NCBI RefSeq assembly: GCF_900107115.1
Contig: NZ_FNOS01000004.1
Coordinates: 62,001-126,000 of the forward strand
Direction: 5' to 3'
DNA from: Salimicrobium album
Lineage (GTDB): Bacteria; Bacillota; Bacilli; Bacillales; Halobacillaceae
Length of the DNA: 64,000 nucleotides
The notes under the pieces were generated by a model. The model was not told the DNA's origin and did no database searches. It saw nothing but the letters and a program-made list of their open reading frames with translations. The number at the start of each line of letters is the position of its first letter. Position 1 is the first letter of the stretch. Shown one piece after another: positions 51,857-60,206 of this stretch. The position numbers and the translations under genes were made by a program.

Positions 51857-51870
51857 TGAAAGCGCTGTTT
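51857..51870 (+). promoter_or_regulatory. cre-like site 1 in the sucrose PTS promoter region
   Basis: TGAAAGCGCTGTTT agrees with the CcpA site TGWAANCGNTNWCA at all but the last two positions. It lies between a TTAACA (51846-51851) and a TTTTAT (51869-51874) that could be -35 and -10. Confidence 0.5.
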
Positions 51871-51881
51871 TTATTTATATG

Positions 51882-51895
51882 TGGAATCGTTCACA
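51882..51895 (+). promoter_or_regulatory. cre-like site 2 just before the sucrose PTS gene
   Basis: TGGAATCGTTCACA matches TGWAANCGNTNWCA with one mismatch. It ends 7 bp before GAGGAGGGG, so it would act as a roadblock or promoter-proximal catabolite repression site. Confidence 0.6.
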
Positions 51896-51916
51896 CAATT
51901 TGAGGAGGGGTTACAA

Positions 51917-53314
51917 TTGTCCAGTAATGAGGAGATTGCAAAACAGGTCATTGAAGCGGTTGGAGGAGAAGAGAACATCCAGTCGATCGCCCACTGTGCC
52001 ACGCGTCTGCGGATTATGGTGCATGATCGTGAGAAAGTCGACGTTGACGGTGTGGAAGATATAGATAAAGTGAAGGGTGCTTTTTACAACTCGGGACAAT
52101 ACCAGATCATATTCGGCACGGGTACAGTGAACAGAATCTACGAAGAAGTGACGAATCAGGGAGTAACCGGAACGACCAAGTCCGAGATGAAAGAAGAAAG
52201 CAAACAGCAAGGGAATCGATTCCAGAGAGCGATTCGTACTTTCGGTGACGTTTTCGTACCGATCATTCCCGTTCTGGTTGCTACAGGACTCTTCATGGGA
52301 GTCCGGGGTCTGGTAACACAGGAGCAGATACTCACTCTTTTCGGTATGGCCCCGGAAGATATCTCGGAAAACTTTATTTTGTTCACTCAGGTACTGACGG
52401 ATACTGCTTTCGTATTTCTGCCTGCACTTGTCGCATGGTCGACGTTCCGGGTATTCGGAGGGACGCCGGTGCTCGGGCTGGTGCTCGGACTGATGCTCGT
52501 CTCCCCGTCGCTTCCGAACGCGTGGGAAGTGGCCGGCGGTACGGCTGAACCTCTGCAGTTTTTAGGCTTTATTCCCGTAATCGGGTATCAGGGTTCTGTC
52601 CTGCCCGCTTTTTTCGCAGGGATTGTGGGTGCGAAAGTGGAGAAGTTTTTCCGGAAACGCGTCCCGGAAGCGCTCGATTTAATCGTAACTCCTTTTCTGG
52701 TACTGCTCATTATGATTACGCTGTCCCTGTTTGCCCTGGGTCCAATCCTTCATATAGTAGAAGGCTGGATTTTTGACGGGACGAGAACACTGCTTGAACT
52801 GCCGTTCGGTCTGAGCGGACTGATCATCGGTTTCTTTAACCAGATCATAGTCATAACCGGGGTGCATCACATATTCAACTTCCTTGAAATACAGCTGCTT
52901 GAAAATCTCGGATACAACCCGTTCAACCCTATCGTAACAGCTGCTATCGCCGCACAGGGTGGCGCAGCGCTTGCTGTTGGTATGAAAACGAAGAAAGCTA
53001 AGATGAAAGCTCTTGCTTACCCGTCCACCCTTTCCGCTTTTCTCGGAATTACCGAACCGGCGATTTTCGGTGTAAACCTCCGCTACGGTAAGCCGTTCAT
53101 TATGGGATTGATTGGAGGAGGTGCCGGCGGATTCCTGGCTTCGATTCTCGGCCTTAAAGCCACCGGAATGGCAATCACCGTTATACCCGGGGCGCTGCTG
53201 TATCTGAACGAACAGATTATCTGGTACATCGTAGTGAACCTGGTCGGTATCATCGTAGCCTTCGTCCTCACTTATTTGTTCGGTTTCGATGAGAAAATGG
53301 AAGAGAATATGTAA
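51917..53314 (+). CDS. PTS sucrose-specific enzyme IIBC
   Basis: A TTG at 51917, 6 bp after GAGGAGGGG, gives 465 residues; the longer frame from 51881 would cover the cre-like site and is rejected. The IIB domain has phosphocarrier Cys27 in SIAHCATRLRI; the IIC domain (about 105-460) shows GVHHIFNFLEIQLLENLGYNPFNPIVTAAIAAQGG and TLSAFLGITEPAIFGVNLRYGKPF, conserved in sucrose/trehalose carriers. The neighbouring sucrose-6-phosphate hydrolase decides for sucrose. IIA must come from another gene. The product is sucrose 6-phosphate. Confidence 0.88.
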   Translation: MSSNEEIAKQVIEAVGGEENIQSIAHCATRLRIMVHDREKVDVDGVEDIDKVKGAFYNSGQYQIIFGTGTVNRIYEEVTNQGVTGTTKSEMKEESKQQGNRFQRAIRTFGDVFVPIIPVLVATGLFMGVRGLVTQEQILTLFGMAPEDISENFILFTQVLTDTAFVFLPALVAWSTFRVFGGTPVLGLVLGLMLVSPSLPNAWEVAGGTAEPLQFLGFIPVIGYQGSVLPAFFAGIVGAKVEKFFRKRVPEALDLIVTPFLVLLIMITLSLFALGPILHIVEGWIFDGTRTLLELPFGLSGLIIGFFNQIIVITGVHHIFNFLEIQLLENLGYNPFNPIVTAAIAAQGGAALAVGMKTKKAKMKALAYPSTLSAFLGITEPAIFGVNLRYGKPFIMGLIGGGAGGFLASILGLKATGMAITVIPGALLYLNEQIIWYIVVNLVGIIVAFVLTYLFGFDEKMEENM

Positions 53315-53318
53315 GAGG

Positions 53319-53347
53319 AAAGCCGGGTACCTCCGGCTTTCTTTCTT
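53319..53347 (+). terminator. Intercistronic hairpin between IIBC and hydrolase genes
   Basis: AAAGCCGG (53319-53326) and CCGGCTTT (53333-53340) with CTTTCTT after it. It is a plausible partial terminator within the sucrose operon. Confidence 0.65.
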
Positions 53348-53379
53348 GTGATAAGATTTTAAGGAACGGGGGAGAATTC

Positions 53380-54768
53380 ATGACGGAGACTGTAATGAAA
53401 AATGAAGCAACTGAAGAGATAGCCAGGTGGGGCAATACGGTGAAGCAGGCCCCTTACTACCCTGCCTACCATATAGCGCCACCGGTCGGTCTGCTTAACG
53501 ATCCGAATGGCTTCATCCACTGGAACGGGACGTATCATCTATTCTATCAGTGGATGCCTTTTCATACCGGGCACGGGGCCAAGTTCTGGGCGCATCTTAC
53601 TTCCGGAAACCTGGTGGACTGGGAATTTCACGGCCCTGCGCTTGCACCGGACCGGTGGTATGACAGATCCGGATGCTATTCGGGGAGTGCTGTCGAAAAA
53701 GACGGGGAGCTCATCCTGTTTTATACGGGCAATGTCAAAAACGGGGAGGGCGAACGGGAGAGTTATCAGTGTAAAGTCCGTTCTCCGGACGGCGTCACGT
53801 TCGAAAAGCTTGGGGTAAGTATTGAACTTCCGAAAGGTTTCACCCCTCACTTCCGCGATCCGAAAGTATGGAAAACAGGCCACAGCTGGTATATGGTAAT
53901 AGGAGCTCAGACCGAGGATAAGGAAGGGTGTGTCGTCCTCTACGACTCCCCGGATCTTGAGTCGTGGCAGTACAAAGGGATACTCGCATCCGGACTCGGG
54001 TATATGTGGGAATGCCCGGACTTTTTCCGGCTCGAAGGAGATGTGCTGTTATTTTCTCCGCAGGGGCTGGAGGAGCAGGGTATGGACTACAGAAACATGT
54101 ATCAGTCCGGCTACATCATCGGGGATTTTGAAGACGGGTTCCGCACGGAGGACTTCCGGGAGCTGGACCACGGCTTCGAGTTCTATGCTCCGCAGACGAT
54201 GGAGGATGATGCCGGACGCAGAATAATAATCGGCTGGATGGGCATGCCGGATGGCGGAGAGGAATACTTCCCTACCCACGACTATCACTGGATTCACCAG
54301 ATGACGCTGCCCCGGGAACTTTCGCAGAAGGGAGATACGATCGTCCAGAAACCTCTCGTGGAAATGGAAGAACTGCGCATGCGGAAAGTAGTTGAGGAGT
54401 CACAGGAAAAATGGGAAGGGAAGATTCCTGCGAGCAGCGAGATTCTGCTTCAGGATATAGACGGAGACGTGGACATAGAACTGTTCCGTTATATATCTCT
54501 TCGTTGCAGCAAAGGAAAAGCGATATTGACGAGACCTGCGATGGACGGTTCGGGGGAAGAGTGGAGAGCGACAGTGCTCGACTCCCCTCTTACGGAAATC
54601 CGGTTATTCGTCGATCACTCTTCAATTGAAATTTTTATAAACGGAGGAGAGACTGTATTCTCCTCGAGGATATTCCCGGAAAAAGAAGAAACTTCCGGTA
54701 TAATAAATGGGGATCTTTCCCTTACTGTATGGGAACTTCGCAGACAGACAGGAGGTAAAACTGTATGA
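53380..54768 (+). CDS. Sucrose-6-phosphate hydrolase (GH32)
   Basis: A 462-residue cytoplasmic GH32 enzyme. The nucleophile Asp41 is in LLNDPNG (38-44), the transition-state aspartate in HFRDPK (157-162) and the acid/base Glu211 in WECPDFF (210-216). A C-terminal beta-sandwich follows (SSIEIFINGGETVFSSRIFP near 410). It splits sucrose 6-phosphate to glucose 6-phosphate and fructose. ATG 53380 follows GGGGGAG. It overlaps the fructokinase gene by 4 bp (ATGA). Confidence 0.92.
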   Translation: MTETVMKNEATEEIARWGNTVKQAPYYPAYHIAPPVGLLNDPNGFIHWNGTYHLFYQWMPFHTGHGAKFWAHLTSGNLVDWEFHGPALAPDRWYDRSGCYSGSAVEKDGELILFYTGNVKNGEGERESYQCKVRSPDGVTFEKLGVSIELPKGFTPHFRDPKVWKTGHSWYMVIGAQTEDKEGCVVLYDSPDLESWQYKGILASGLGYMWECPDFFRLEGDVLLFSPQGLEEQGMDYRNMYQSGYIIGDFEDGFRTEDFRELDHGFEFYAPQTMEDDAGRRIIIGWMGMPDGGEEYFPTHDYHWIHQMTLPRELSQKGDTIVQKPLVEMEELRMRKVVEESQEKWEGKIPASSEILLQDIDGDVDIELFRYISLRCSKGKAILTRPAMDGSGEEWRATVLDSPLTEIRLFVDHSSIEIFINGGETVFSSRIFPEKEETSGIINGDLSLTVWELRRQTGGKTV

Positions 54769-55640
54769 ATCTCGGAGCAATTGAAGCCGGAGGAACAAAA
54801 TTCGTACTGGCAGTAGGTAACGAAGAGGGAGAGATTCTGGAAAAAAAGGTAATTCCTACAGAACATCCTTCCATCACTATGCCCGCAGTCATCGATTTTT
54901 TCAGAGGGAAAGATATTGAAAGGCTCGGAGTCGGGAGTTTCGGACCTATTGATGTGAACGCGGACAGTGCCTTCTACGGCCAGTTGCAGAAAACGCCGAA
55001 GACGGAGTGGGTGGATTATCCGCTCGGCAAAGAGCTGCAGAACCACCTCCTCATTCCGGTCATCATTGATACGGACGTAAATGTGGCAGCGATGTCGGAA
55101 GCTAAGTGGGGGGCCGCTAAAGACGTGGACTCCTGTCTCTACATTACGGTAGGTACAGGAATCGGAGCCGGAGCCTATATAAAGGGTGAGACGCTGAGAG
55201 GATTATCTCACCCGGAAATGGGACACATACCCGTGCGCCGTCATTCGGATGATGATTATGCAGGAGGCTGTCCGTATCACGGAGACTGCCTGGAAGGTAT
55301 GGCTGCAGGACCTCATATCGAAAAAAGGTGGGGCCGCCCCGCAGAAGAGCTGGTGGACCGGAAAGAGGTATGGGAGATGGAAGCTTATTATCTCGCCCAG
55401 GCTCTCGTCAACTATATATACATCGTCTCTCCTGAGAGAATCATTTTGGGCGGGGGAGTCATGAAACAGAAACAGCTGTTTCCGATGATCCGAACGATGG
55501 TACTGGAACTTTTGAACGGGTACGTAAGCTCCCCGTACCTGAGCGAAGATACTATCGACAAATACATCGTATCCCCCGGTCTGACTGATGAAGCGGGAGT
55601 AAAAGGGGCACTTTATCTGGCCATGGGAAGCCGGGTGTGA
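54765..55640 (+). CDS. Fructokinase (ROK family)
   Basis: A 291-residue ROK kinase. The ATP motif IEAGGTKFVLAVG is at residues 5-17, the catalytic part ITVGTGIGAGAYIKG near 127-141 and the zinc motif GHIPVRRHSDDDYAGGCPYHGDCLEG near 154-179 with its His and three Cys ligands. The C-terminal LGGGVMKQ is also conserved. It phosphorylates fructose released by the hydrolase. Translationally coupled to the hydrolase gene. Confidence 0.9.
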   Translation: MNLGAIEAGGTKFVLAVGNEEGEILEKKVIPTEHPSITMPAVIDFFRGKDIERLGVGSFGPIDVNADSAFYGQLQKTPKTEWVDYPLGKELQNHLLIPVIIDTDVNVAAMSEAKWGAAKDVDSCLYITVGTGIGAGAYIKGETLRGLSHPEMGHIPVRRHSDDDYAGGCPYHGDCLEGMAAGPHIEKRWGRPAEELVDRKEVWEMEAYYLAQALVNYIYIVSPERIILGGGVMKQKQLFPMIRTMVLELLNGYVSSPYLSEDTIDKYIVSPGLTDEAGVKGALYLAMGSRV

Positions 55641-55690
55641 GAAAATTTCAGTGAAGGTCCTGTCACCGATTGTTCAGGAGGGATGTTTCG

Positions 55691-56203
55691 ATGAAGATAG
55701 AGGTCGTTAAAGGAGACATAGCGGACCAGTCCGACATGGAAGCAGTAGTGAACGCGGCGAATAAAGAACTGCGGTCAGGGGGCGGCGTCGCGGGAGCTCT
55801 TCACAAAAAAGCGGGACCCGGGCTTCAAAAGGCCGGAGAGCGGTATGCACCCCTCCTGCAGCCGGGAGAAGCCGTCGTCACGGAAGGATTCGGCCTTCCG
55901 AACGATTTCGTGATCCATACGCTCGGTCCGGTATACGGAACGGATGAGCCGGCGGAGGAGCTTCTTGGAAGCTGTTACGGAGAATCACTGGAGAGGGCAC
56001 GGGAACATAATATAACCAGTGTCGCTTTTCCGCTGATTTCGACCGGTGCTTTTGGCTACCCTCTGGAAGCTGGTATCGATACGGCACTCGAAGTCGTCGA
56101 ATCCTACTTCCCGCGTCCGGGCAGCCTGCAGATCGTCCGGTTCGTTCTTTTCTCCGATGAACAGTATGAAACATTCAAACGGAAATACGAAAGCCGCTCA
56201 TAG
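55691..56203 (+). CDS. Macro-domain protein, MacroD-type ADP-ribosyl hydrolase
   Basis: The ATG at 55691 follows CAGGAGGG and gives 170 residues. The macro fold is clear: IEVVKGDIADQSDMEAVVNAANKEL, the ADP-ribose loop SGGGVAGALHKKAGPGL (about 34-50) with the MacroD-type NAAN and GGGVAGA motifs, and LISTGAFGYPLEAG (about 116-129). Such enzymes remove ADP-ribose or deacetylate O-acetyl-ADP-ribose. It lies 50 bp after fructokinase with no terminator, so it may be transcribed with the sucrose genes; a functional link is not evident. Confidence 0.87.
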   Translation: MKIEVVKGDIADQSDMEAVVNAANKELRSGGGVAGALHKKAGPGLQKAGERYAPLLQPGEAVVTEGFGLPNDFVIHTLGPVYGTDEPAEELLGSCYGESLERAREHNITSVAFPLISTGAFGYPLEAGIDTALEVVESYFPRPGSLQIVRFVLFSDEQYETFKRKYESRS

Positions 56204-56212
56204 ATACTGACT

Positions 56213-56246
56213 CCCGGAAGTTAGAATAAAAAATCTAACTTCCGGG
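56213..56246 (+). repeat. 13-bp hairpin after the macro-domain gene
   Basis: CCCGGAAGTTAGA (56213-56225) and TCTAACTTCCGGG (56234-56246) are perfectly complementary with an A-rich loop. There is no T run after it, so factor-independent termination is unsure; it may protect the 3' end. Confidence 0.65.
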
Positions 56247-56368
56247 GTGCATTGCCATAGATGAGGGGCTTTTTGTATACCATTTTTCTCCACGATAATT
56301 CACTTCTCATTTATCAGAAAATGTTGCATAATGAGTAGTGTTATAACAAAAATCGGGGAGGGGTACTG

Positions 56369-56641
56369 GTGGAAAAGCACGACGAAAGATTCAAGGTGGC
56401 TAACCGGGAGGCTCTGATCGGCGTAGGTCTGGCACTCATCAATTTTCTATGGTGGTTCGGTTTTGCGTATGGCCTCGGCAGTAAGCCTCCGGAGGAATAC
56501 AGTTACATATTCGGTCTTCCCGCCTGGTTTTTCATGAGCTGTGTAGGCGGTTTTATCCTTATGTCGGTGCTGGTCATCTTTGTAGTGAACGTATATTTCA
56601 CGGACGTACCTCTTGAAGCGAAGGATGAGGATACAGAATGA
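56369..56641 (+). CDS. YhdT-family small membrane protein
   Basis: A 90-residue protein with two membrane segments: ALIGVGLALINFLWWFGFAYGLG and FMSCVGGFILMSVLVIFVVNVYF. EEYSYIFGLPAWFF between them is the YhdT (DUF997) signature. YhdT genes accompany sodium/pantothenate symporters, as here. GTG start after GGGGAGGGG. It overlaps the panF-like gene by 4 bp. Confidence 0.85.
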   Translation: MEKHDERFKVANREALIGVGLALINFLWWFGFAYGLGSKPPEEYSYIFGLPAWFFMSCVGGFILMSVLVIFVVNVYFTDVPLEAKDEDTE

Positions 56642-58092
56642 ACTGGGCGGTAATCATACCATTACTTCTATTTATTATACTTATTTTTATTATCGGATTC
56701 TGGGCGAACCGGTCCATCCGTCTCTCTAAAAAGGATTTCATGCAGGAGTATTTTTTAGGAGGACGGGAACTGGGCGGTTTTATCCTTGCCATGACAATGA
56801 TGGCTACATACGGAAGTGCGAGCAGTTTCATAGGTGGCCCGGGGGTAGCTTACACCGAGGGCCTCGCCTGGGTACTGCTTGCGATGACTCAGGTCGTGAC
56901 CGGGTACTTCGTACTTATGGTACTCGGGAAGAAGTTTGCGATTAAGGCGAGGGAGTATAAAGCCGTAACTCTCACCGATTATTTACGGACGCGGTATCAG
57001 AGCCACGTGGTAGCCCTGCTCGCCGCAGTCAGTATCATTATTTTTCTATTCTCTGCAATGGCAGCCCAGTGGGTAGGCGGAGCAAGACTCATCGAGACGG
57101 TGACGGGTATCCCTTACACATCGGCCCTGTTTATTTTTGCTGCCTCCGTCCTTATTTATGTCATTATCGGAGGCTTCCGCGCTGTCGCTCTGACAGACGC
57201 TGTGCAGGGGAGTGTGATGTTTGTCGGTACGCTCATCCTGCTGATAGCCACCGTGATTGCAGGAGGAGGCGTCGAGGAAATTATGCAGGGACTGACCCGG
57301 GAAAACCCGAACCTGATTACACCGTTCGGGGCAGACCTCACTCTTACACCAGCCTATGTATCCTCTTTCTGGATTCTGGTAGGGGTGGCGGTCGTCGGGC
57401 TTCCTCAGGTGACGCTCCGGGCCATGTCCTACAAAACCTCCAAAGCGATGCACAGAGCTATCATCATCGGTACCGTCGTGGTCGGTTTCGTGATGCTCAA
57501 TATGCACCTGATCGGTGTATTCGCGCGTCCCATCCTTCCGGGTATCGAAGTAGGGGATAAAGTTATGCCTCTTATCGCTCTTGAAGTGCTGCCGGGCTGG
57601 GTGGCTGGCCTCGTCCTCGCCGCTCCGATGGCCGCTATTATGTCCACCGTCGATTCCCTGCTGCTTCTTGTAAGTTCCGCATTCGTTAAAGATATATATG
57701 TAACGTATCTGAAACCGGATGCGAGCGAGCGCCGGGTGAAAGGGATGAGTTTCGGGGTGACGGGAGTGCTCGGCATATTCGTGTTTCTCATGGCCCTTCA
57801 GCCGCCGGATCTTCTCATCTGGCTGAACCTGTTCGCTTTCGGGGGGCTTGAAGCCACTTTCATCTGGCCGGTGGTACTTGGTCTGTACTGGCAGAAAGGG
57901 AACAAGTACGGCGCAATCTCTTCGATGCTGACAGGGATTCTGTCCTATGTAATTGTCGATCAGTTCTTCAACCAGCCGCTCGGAGTCCATAGTGTCGTTC
58001 TTCCTGTACTGTTTTCTTTCATAGTATACGTACTGGTCAGTGCCGGTACGACACAGAACTACACCGCCCCTGTGACAAATCCGACGAGATAA
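56638..58092 (+). CDS. panF: Sodium/pantothenate symporter
   Basis: A 484-residue SSS-family carrier with about 13 segments: KKDFMQEYFLGGRELGGFILAMTMMATYGSASSFIGGPG near residues 31-69, RAMSYKTSKAMHRAIIIGT near 260 and AAIMSTVDSLLLLVSSAFVKDIY near 325-347, which includes a Na+-site Ser/Thr region. The PanF name follows from these stretches and the coupled YhdT gene. It imports pantothenate with Na+. Terminator follows. Confidence 0.87.
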   Translation: MNWAVIIPLLLFIILIFIIGFWANRSIRLSKKDFMQEYFLGGRELGGFILAMTMMATYGSASSFIGGPGVAYTEGLAWVLLAMTQVVTGYFVLMVLGKKFAIKAREYKAVTLTDYLRTRYQSHVVALLAAVSIIIFLFSAMAAQWVGGARLIETVTGIPYTSALFIFAASVLIYVIIGGFRAVALTDAVQGSVMFVGTLILLIATVIAGGGVEEIMQGLTRENPNLITPFGADLTLTPAYVSSFWILVGVAVVGLPQVTLRAMSYKTSKAMHRAIIIGTVVVGFVMLNMHLIGVFARPILPGIEVGDKVMPLIALEVLPGWVAGLVLAAPMAAIMSTVDSLLLLVSSAFVKDIYVTYLKPDASERRVKGMSFGVTGVLGIFVFLMALQPPDLLIWLNLFAFGGLEATFIWPVVLGLYWQKGNKYGAISSMLTGILSYVIVDQFFNQPLGVHSVVLPVLFSFIVYVLVSAGTTQNYTAPVTNPTR

Positions 58093-58095
58093 TCA

Positions 58096-58127
58096 TCCTC
58101 CGGCATTTATGCCGGGGGAATTTTTTT
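58096..58127 (+). terminator. Terminator after panF
   Basis: CTCCGGCA (58098-58105) pairs with TGCCGGGG (58110-58117, one G-U), then AATTTTTTT. Confidence 0.85.
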
Positions 58128-58298
58128 GAAAAACGTTTGAATCGGGCAATCCCGTACGTATAAACAATCGATAAATGAAATATACCTCCCCTGTTTTTGA
58201 AATTTGTACACGTGATACACCGGGACCTCGCTGTTATGGTCTTTTGCCACACATTACAGGAAGAAGTAGGATACATAGTGAGAGGAGGGGGGAAGCAC

Positions 58299-58469
58299 TT
58301 GCATATCGAGCAGGAGCAGTGGTATACACTTACAAGATCATGTCATCACTGTAATACGGAAGAACTCGAAGATTATATGTTTTTTGTAAAGGACGGGGTC
58401 CGTGACGGCACTATCCTTTGTCAGGACTGCTATTATTTTTATCTGGAAATAAGCGGAAAGAACGAATAA
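58299..58469 (+). CDS. Small CxxC-CxxC protein
   Basis: A TTG at 58299 with GAGGAGGGG about 9 bp upstream gives 56 residues: HIEQEQWYTLTRSCHHCNTEE ... VRDGTILCQDCYYFYLEIS. The two CxxC pairs, 32 residues apart, suggest a zinc-binding treble clef or ribbon. The reading frame is open back to 58197 but has no ribosome-binding site there. I do not recognise a family. It stands alone in a 480-bp gap between panF and the DsbA-like gene. Confidence 0.55.
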   Translation: MHIEQEQWYTLTRSCHHCNTEELEDYMFFVKDGVRDGTILCQDCYYFYLEISGKNE

Positions 58470-58527
58470 TCCGGTGTCAGGAGAAAGCGCATATGGATAC
58501 TGAGGAGTAAAAGGTATGAGGGAAAGG

Positions 58528-58563
58528 AAAAGGCGAGCGTCTTGGGGGAGACGCTCGCCTTTT
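58528..58563. terminator. Bidirectional terminator
   Basis: AAAAGGCGAGCGTCT (58528-58542) and AGACGCTCGCCTTTT (58549-58563) form a perfect 15-bp stem. It serves the small CxxC gene and the leftward DsbA-like gene. Confidence 0.92.
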
Positions 58564-58577
58564 ATTTATGAATAAAA

Positions 58578-59282
58578 TCAGTCACAACCGTCTTCACTGC
58601 AGGTGCTGCCCTGCTTTGAATTGAGGCTGGTAAAGGCGGGAGTGCCGCGTTCTTCCTCCCACACCTGTTTCAGTGCATCTTCGAACGTTTCTTTCGGCTG
58701 AGCTCCGGATACCGCATATTTACGATTGATGACGAAGAAAGGAACGCCCTGGACACCAAGCTGATAGGCTTCACGTTCTTCCTCACGGACACTTTCTTCA
58801 TAGTCATCCCCGTTCAGAATCTGTTCCACTTCTCCGGCAGGAAGTCCTGCCTCCACGGCCAGGTTGTACACGGTCTCGGAATCCCCGATATTTTTCCCTT
58901 CTGTAAGAGCGGCACTCAGAAAACGTTCGGTTACTGCATGACTTTTTCCCTGCTCTTCAGCGAATTTGGCTATACGATGAGCTTCGAACGTATTAGCAGG
59001 AATCATCTGATCGAACCGGAAATCGAGACCGACTGCTTTCGCCTGCTCTTCCATGGAAGAAGTCATTTCTTTCGTCTGTTCAAGCGACTGATTATATTTT
59101 TTTGCCAGTTTTTCGTGCATCACCGGTGTCGTCTCCGTTTTCGCATCCGGGTCCAGCTCAAAACTTTTGTATTGTATATCCACTTCGGCATCATCCGGAA
59201 GCGATTCTAAAGCCTCTTCCAGGCGACGCTTTCCGATGTAACAGAAAGGACACACGAAATCGGACCATATTTCTATTTTCAT
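58578..59282 (-). CDS. DsbA-family oxidoreductase, FrnE-like
   Basis: The ATG at 59282 follows GAGGTGG and gives 234 residues; an extension to 59318 lacks a ribosome-binding site. MKIEIWSDFVCPFCYIGKRRLEEAL carries the active-site pair Cys11-Cys14 of the thioredoxin fold, with the helical insertion and the cis-Pro part GVQGVPFFVINRKYAVSGAQP (about 175-195) of FrnE/2-hydroxychromene isomerase-like proteins. No signal peptide, so cytoplasmic. An unusual extra Cys pair ends the protein (CSEDGCD). Role: thiol redox or isomerisation; substrate unknown. Confidence 0.85.
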   Translation of the reverse strand: MKIEIWSDFVCPFCYIGKRRLEEALESLPDDAEVDIQYKSFELDPDAKTETTPVMHEKLAKKYNQSLEQTKEMTSSMEEQAKAVGLDFRFDQMIPANTFEAHRIAKFAEEQGKSHAVTERFLSAALTEGKNIGDSETVYNLAVEAGLPAGEVEQILNGDDYEESVREEEREAYQLGVQGVPFFVINRKYAVSGAQPKETFEDALKQVWEEERGTPAFTSLNSKQGSTCSEDGCD

Positions 59283-59407
59283 ATTATCCACCTCAATTAA
59301 TTGCATGATATCTTTCATTTTAAGATGCCGGATTAAAAAAATCCATTAATCTGATTACACGGAAGGGAAGTCCGTTTCGATTGTAAGGACAAAAGGGGGA
59401 ATGATGT

Positions 59408-60079
59408 ATGATAGTCAGTAAAAATGAGCTGGTAAGACGGAGTGTGAGGAACATGGGCAATGTCGATCATCGGATTGCCGTCTTTGGAAAGAAAATCATA
59501 GCCGCTGCGTACGATGAGGGTATTTGTGCTCAAATAACAGAAGGCCACCGTTCGTACCGGAGACAGGCGGAATTGTATGGTCAGGGACGTTCCTGGTATA
59601 GGTGGGACGGGCGGAATTACGGGAGCCGGGGAAGTATCGTCACACACGCAAGGCCCGGGCAGAGCATCCATAATTACGGACTTGCTATCGATTTCTGTCT
59701 GGTAGACAAAAGCGGACAACAGGCAATTTGGAGGGTGGATGAAAGCTGGAGGAGAGTGGCATCTATATCAAAAGACCTGGGCTTTACGTGGGGTGGAAAT
59801 TGGAGAACCTTCAAGGACTATCCTCACCTGGAATGGACGCACGGGATGACGTGGAAGGATCTGGCTTCAGGACGGGGGCCTTTCGATTACCCGGGATTTC
59901 TGATCCGGAGGGGAAGCCGGGGCCGGAGAGTAAAACAGGTTCAGCTAGAACTCGGAACTGCGGCAGACGGCATTTTCGGACCTCTTACGGAGAAAGCGGC
60001 AGTTACATTTCAACAGAAAAACAACATTCAGGTTGATGGTATTATCGGACCACAAACATGGAATAAATTTTACAATTGA
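59408..60079 (+). CDS. M15-type peptidoglycan peptidase with PG-binding domain
   Basis: A 223-residue protein. The M15 (CwlK/VanY-like) catalytic part covers about 10-155: EGHRSYRRQAELYGQGR, the zinc ligands His88 and Asp95 in SIHNYGLAIDF and His140 in PHLEW. A C-terminal peptidoglycan-binding repeat (about 165-222) has VKQVQLELGTAADGIFGPLTEKAVTFQ-like pattern. It should cleave the peptide of peptidoglycan as an L-Ala-D-Glu or D,D peptidase. No signal peptide is visible, which resembles phage endolysins and CwlK; no holin or other phage gene is near. AAGGGGGA supports the ATG at 59408. Confidence 0.85.
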   Translation: MIVSKNELVRRSVRNMGNVDHRIAVFGKKIIAAAYDEGICAQITEGHRSYRRQAELYGQGRSWYRWDGRNYGSRGSIVTHARPGQSIHNYGLAIDFCLVDKSGQQAIWRVDESWRRVASISKDLGFTWGGNWRTFKDYPHLEWTHGMTWKDLASGRGPFDYPGFLIRRGSRGRRVKQVQLELGTAADGIFGPLTEKAAVTFQQKNNIQVDGIIGPQTWNKFYN

Positions 60080-60114
60080 TCAGTTCATTCAGTTGTACGA
60101 TTACAAATAATCAG

Positions 60115-60168
60115 TTTACAATTATTTATCAAAAAGTATACACAATATTACAGGACATCCTTTATAAT
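60115..60168 (+). promoter_or_regulatory. Candidate PhoP-box promoter of the large nuclease gene
   Basis: TTTACA (60115), TTATCA (60126) and TATACA (60137) recur at exact 11-bp steps, with TTACA again at 60148; each resembles the PhoP hexamer TT(A/C/T)ACA. A perfect TATAAT follows at 60163-60168, which puts the repeats at about -60 to -22, the PhoP core position in B. subtilis. The start codon is at 60207. Confidence 0.55.
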
Positions 60169-60206
60169 AAGAATGCGTTTACATTTTTCACAAGGAGGAG
60201 ACGCAT

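Noticed and set aside
56213-56246. Strong hairpin considered as a Rho-independent terminator
   Set aside because: No T run follows on either strand, so it is listed as a hairpin only.
59408-60079. M15 peptidase considered as part of a prophage
   Set aside because: The enzyme looks like an endolysin and lacks a signal peptide, but no holin, integrase, capsid or attachment site is nearby.
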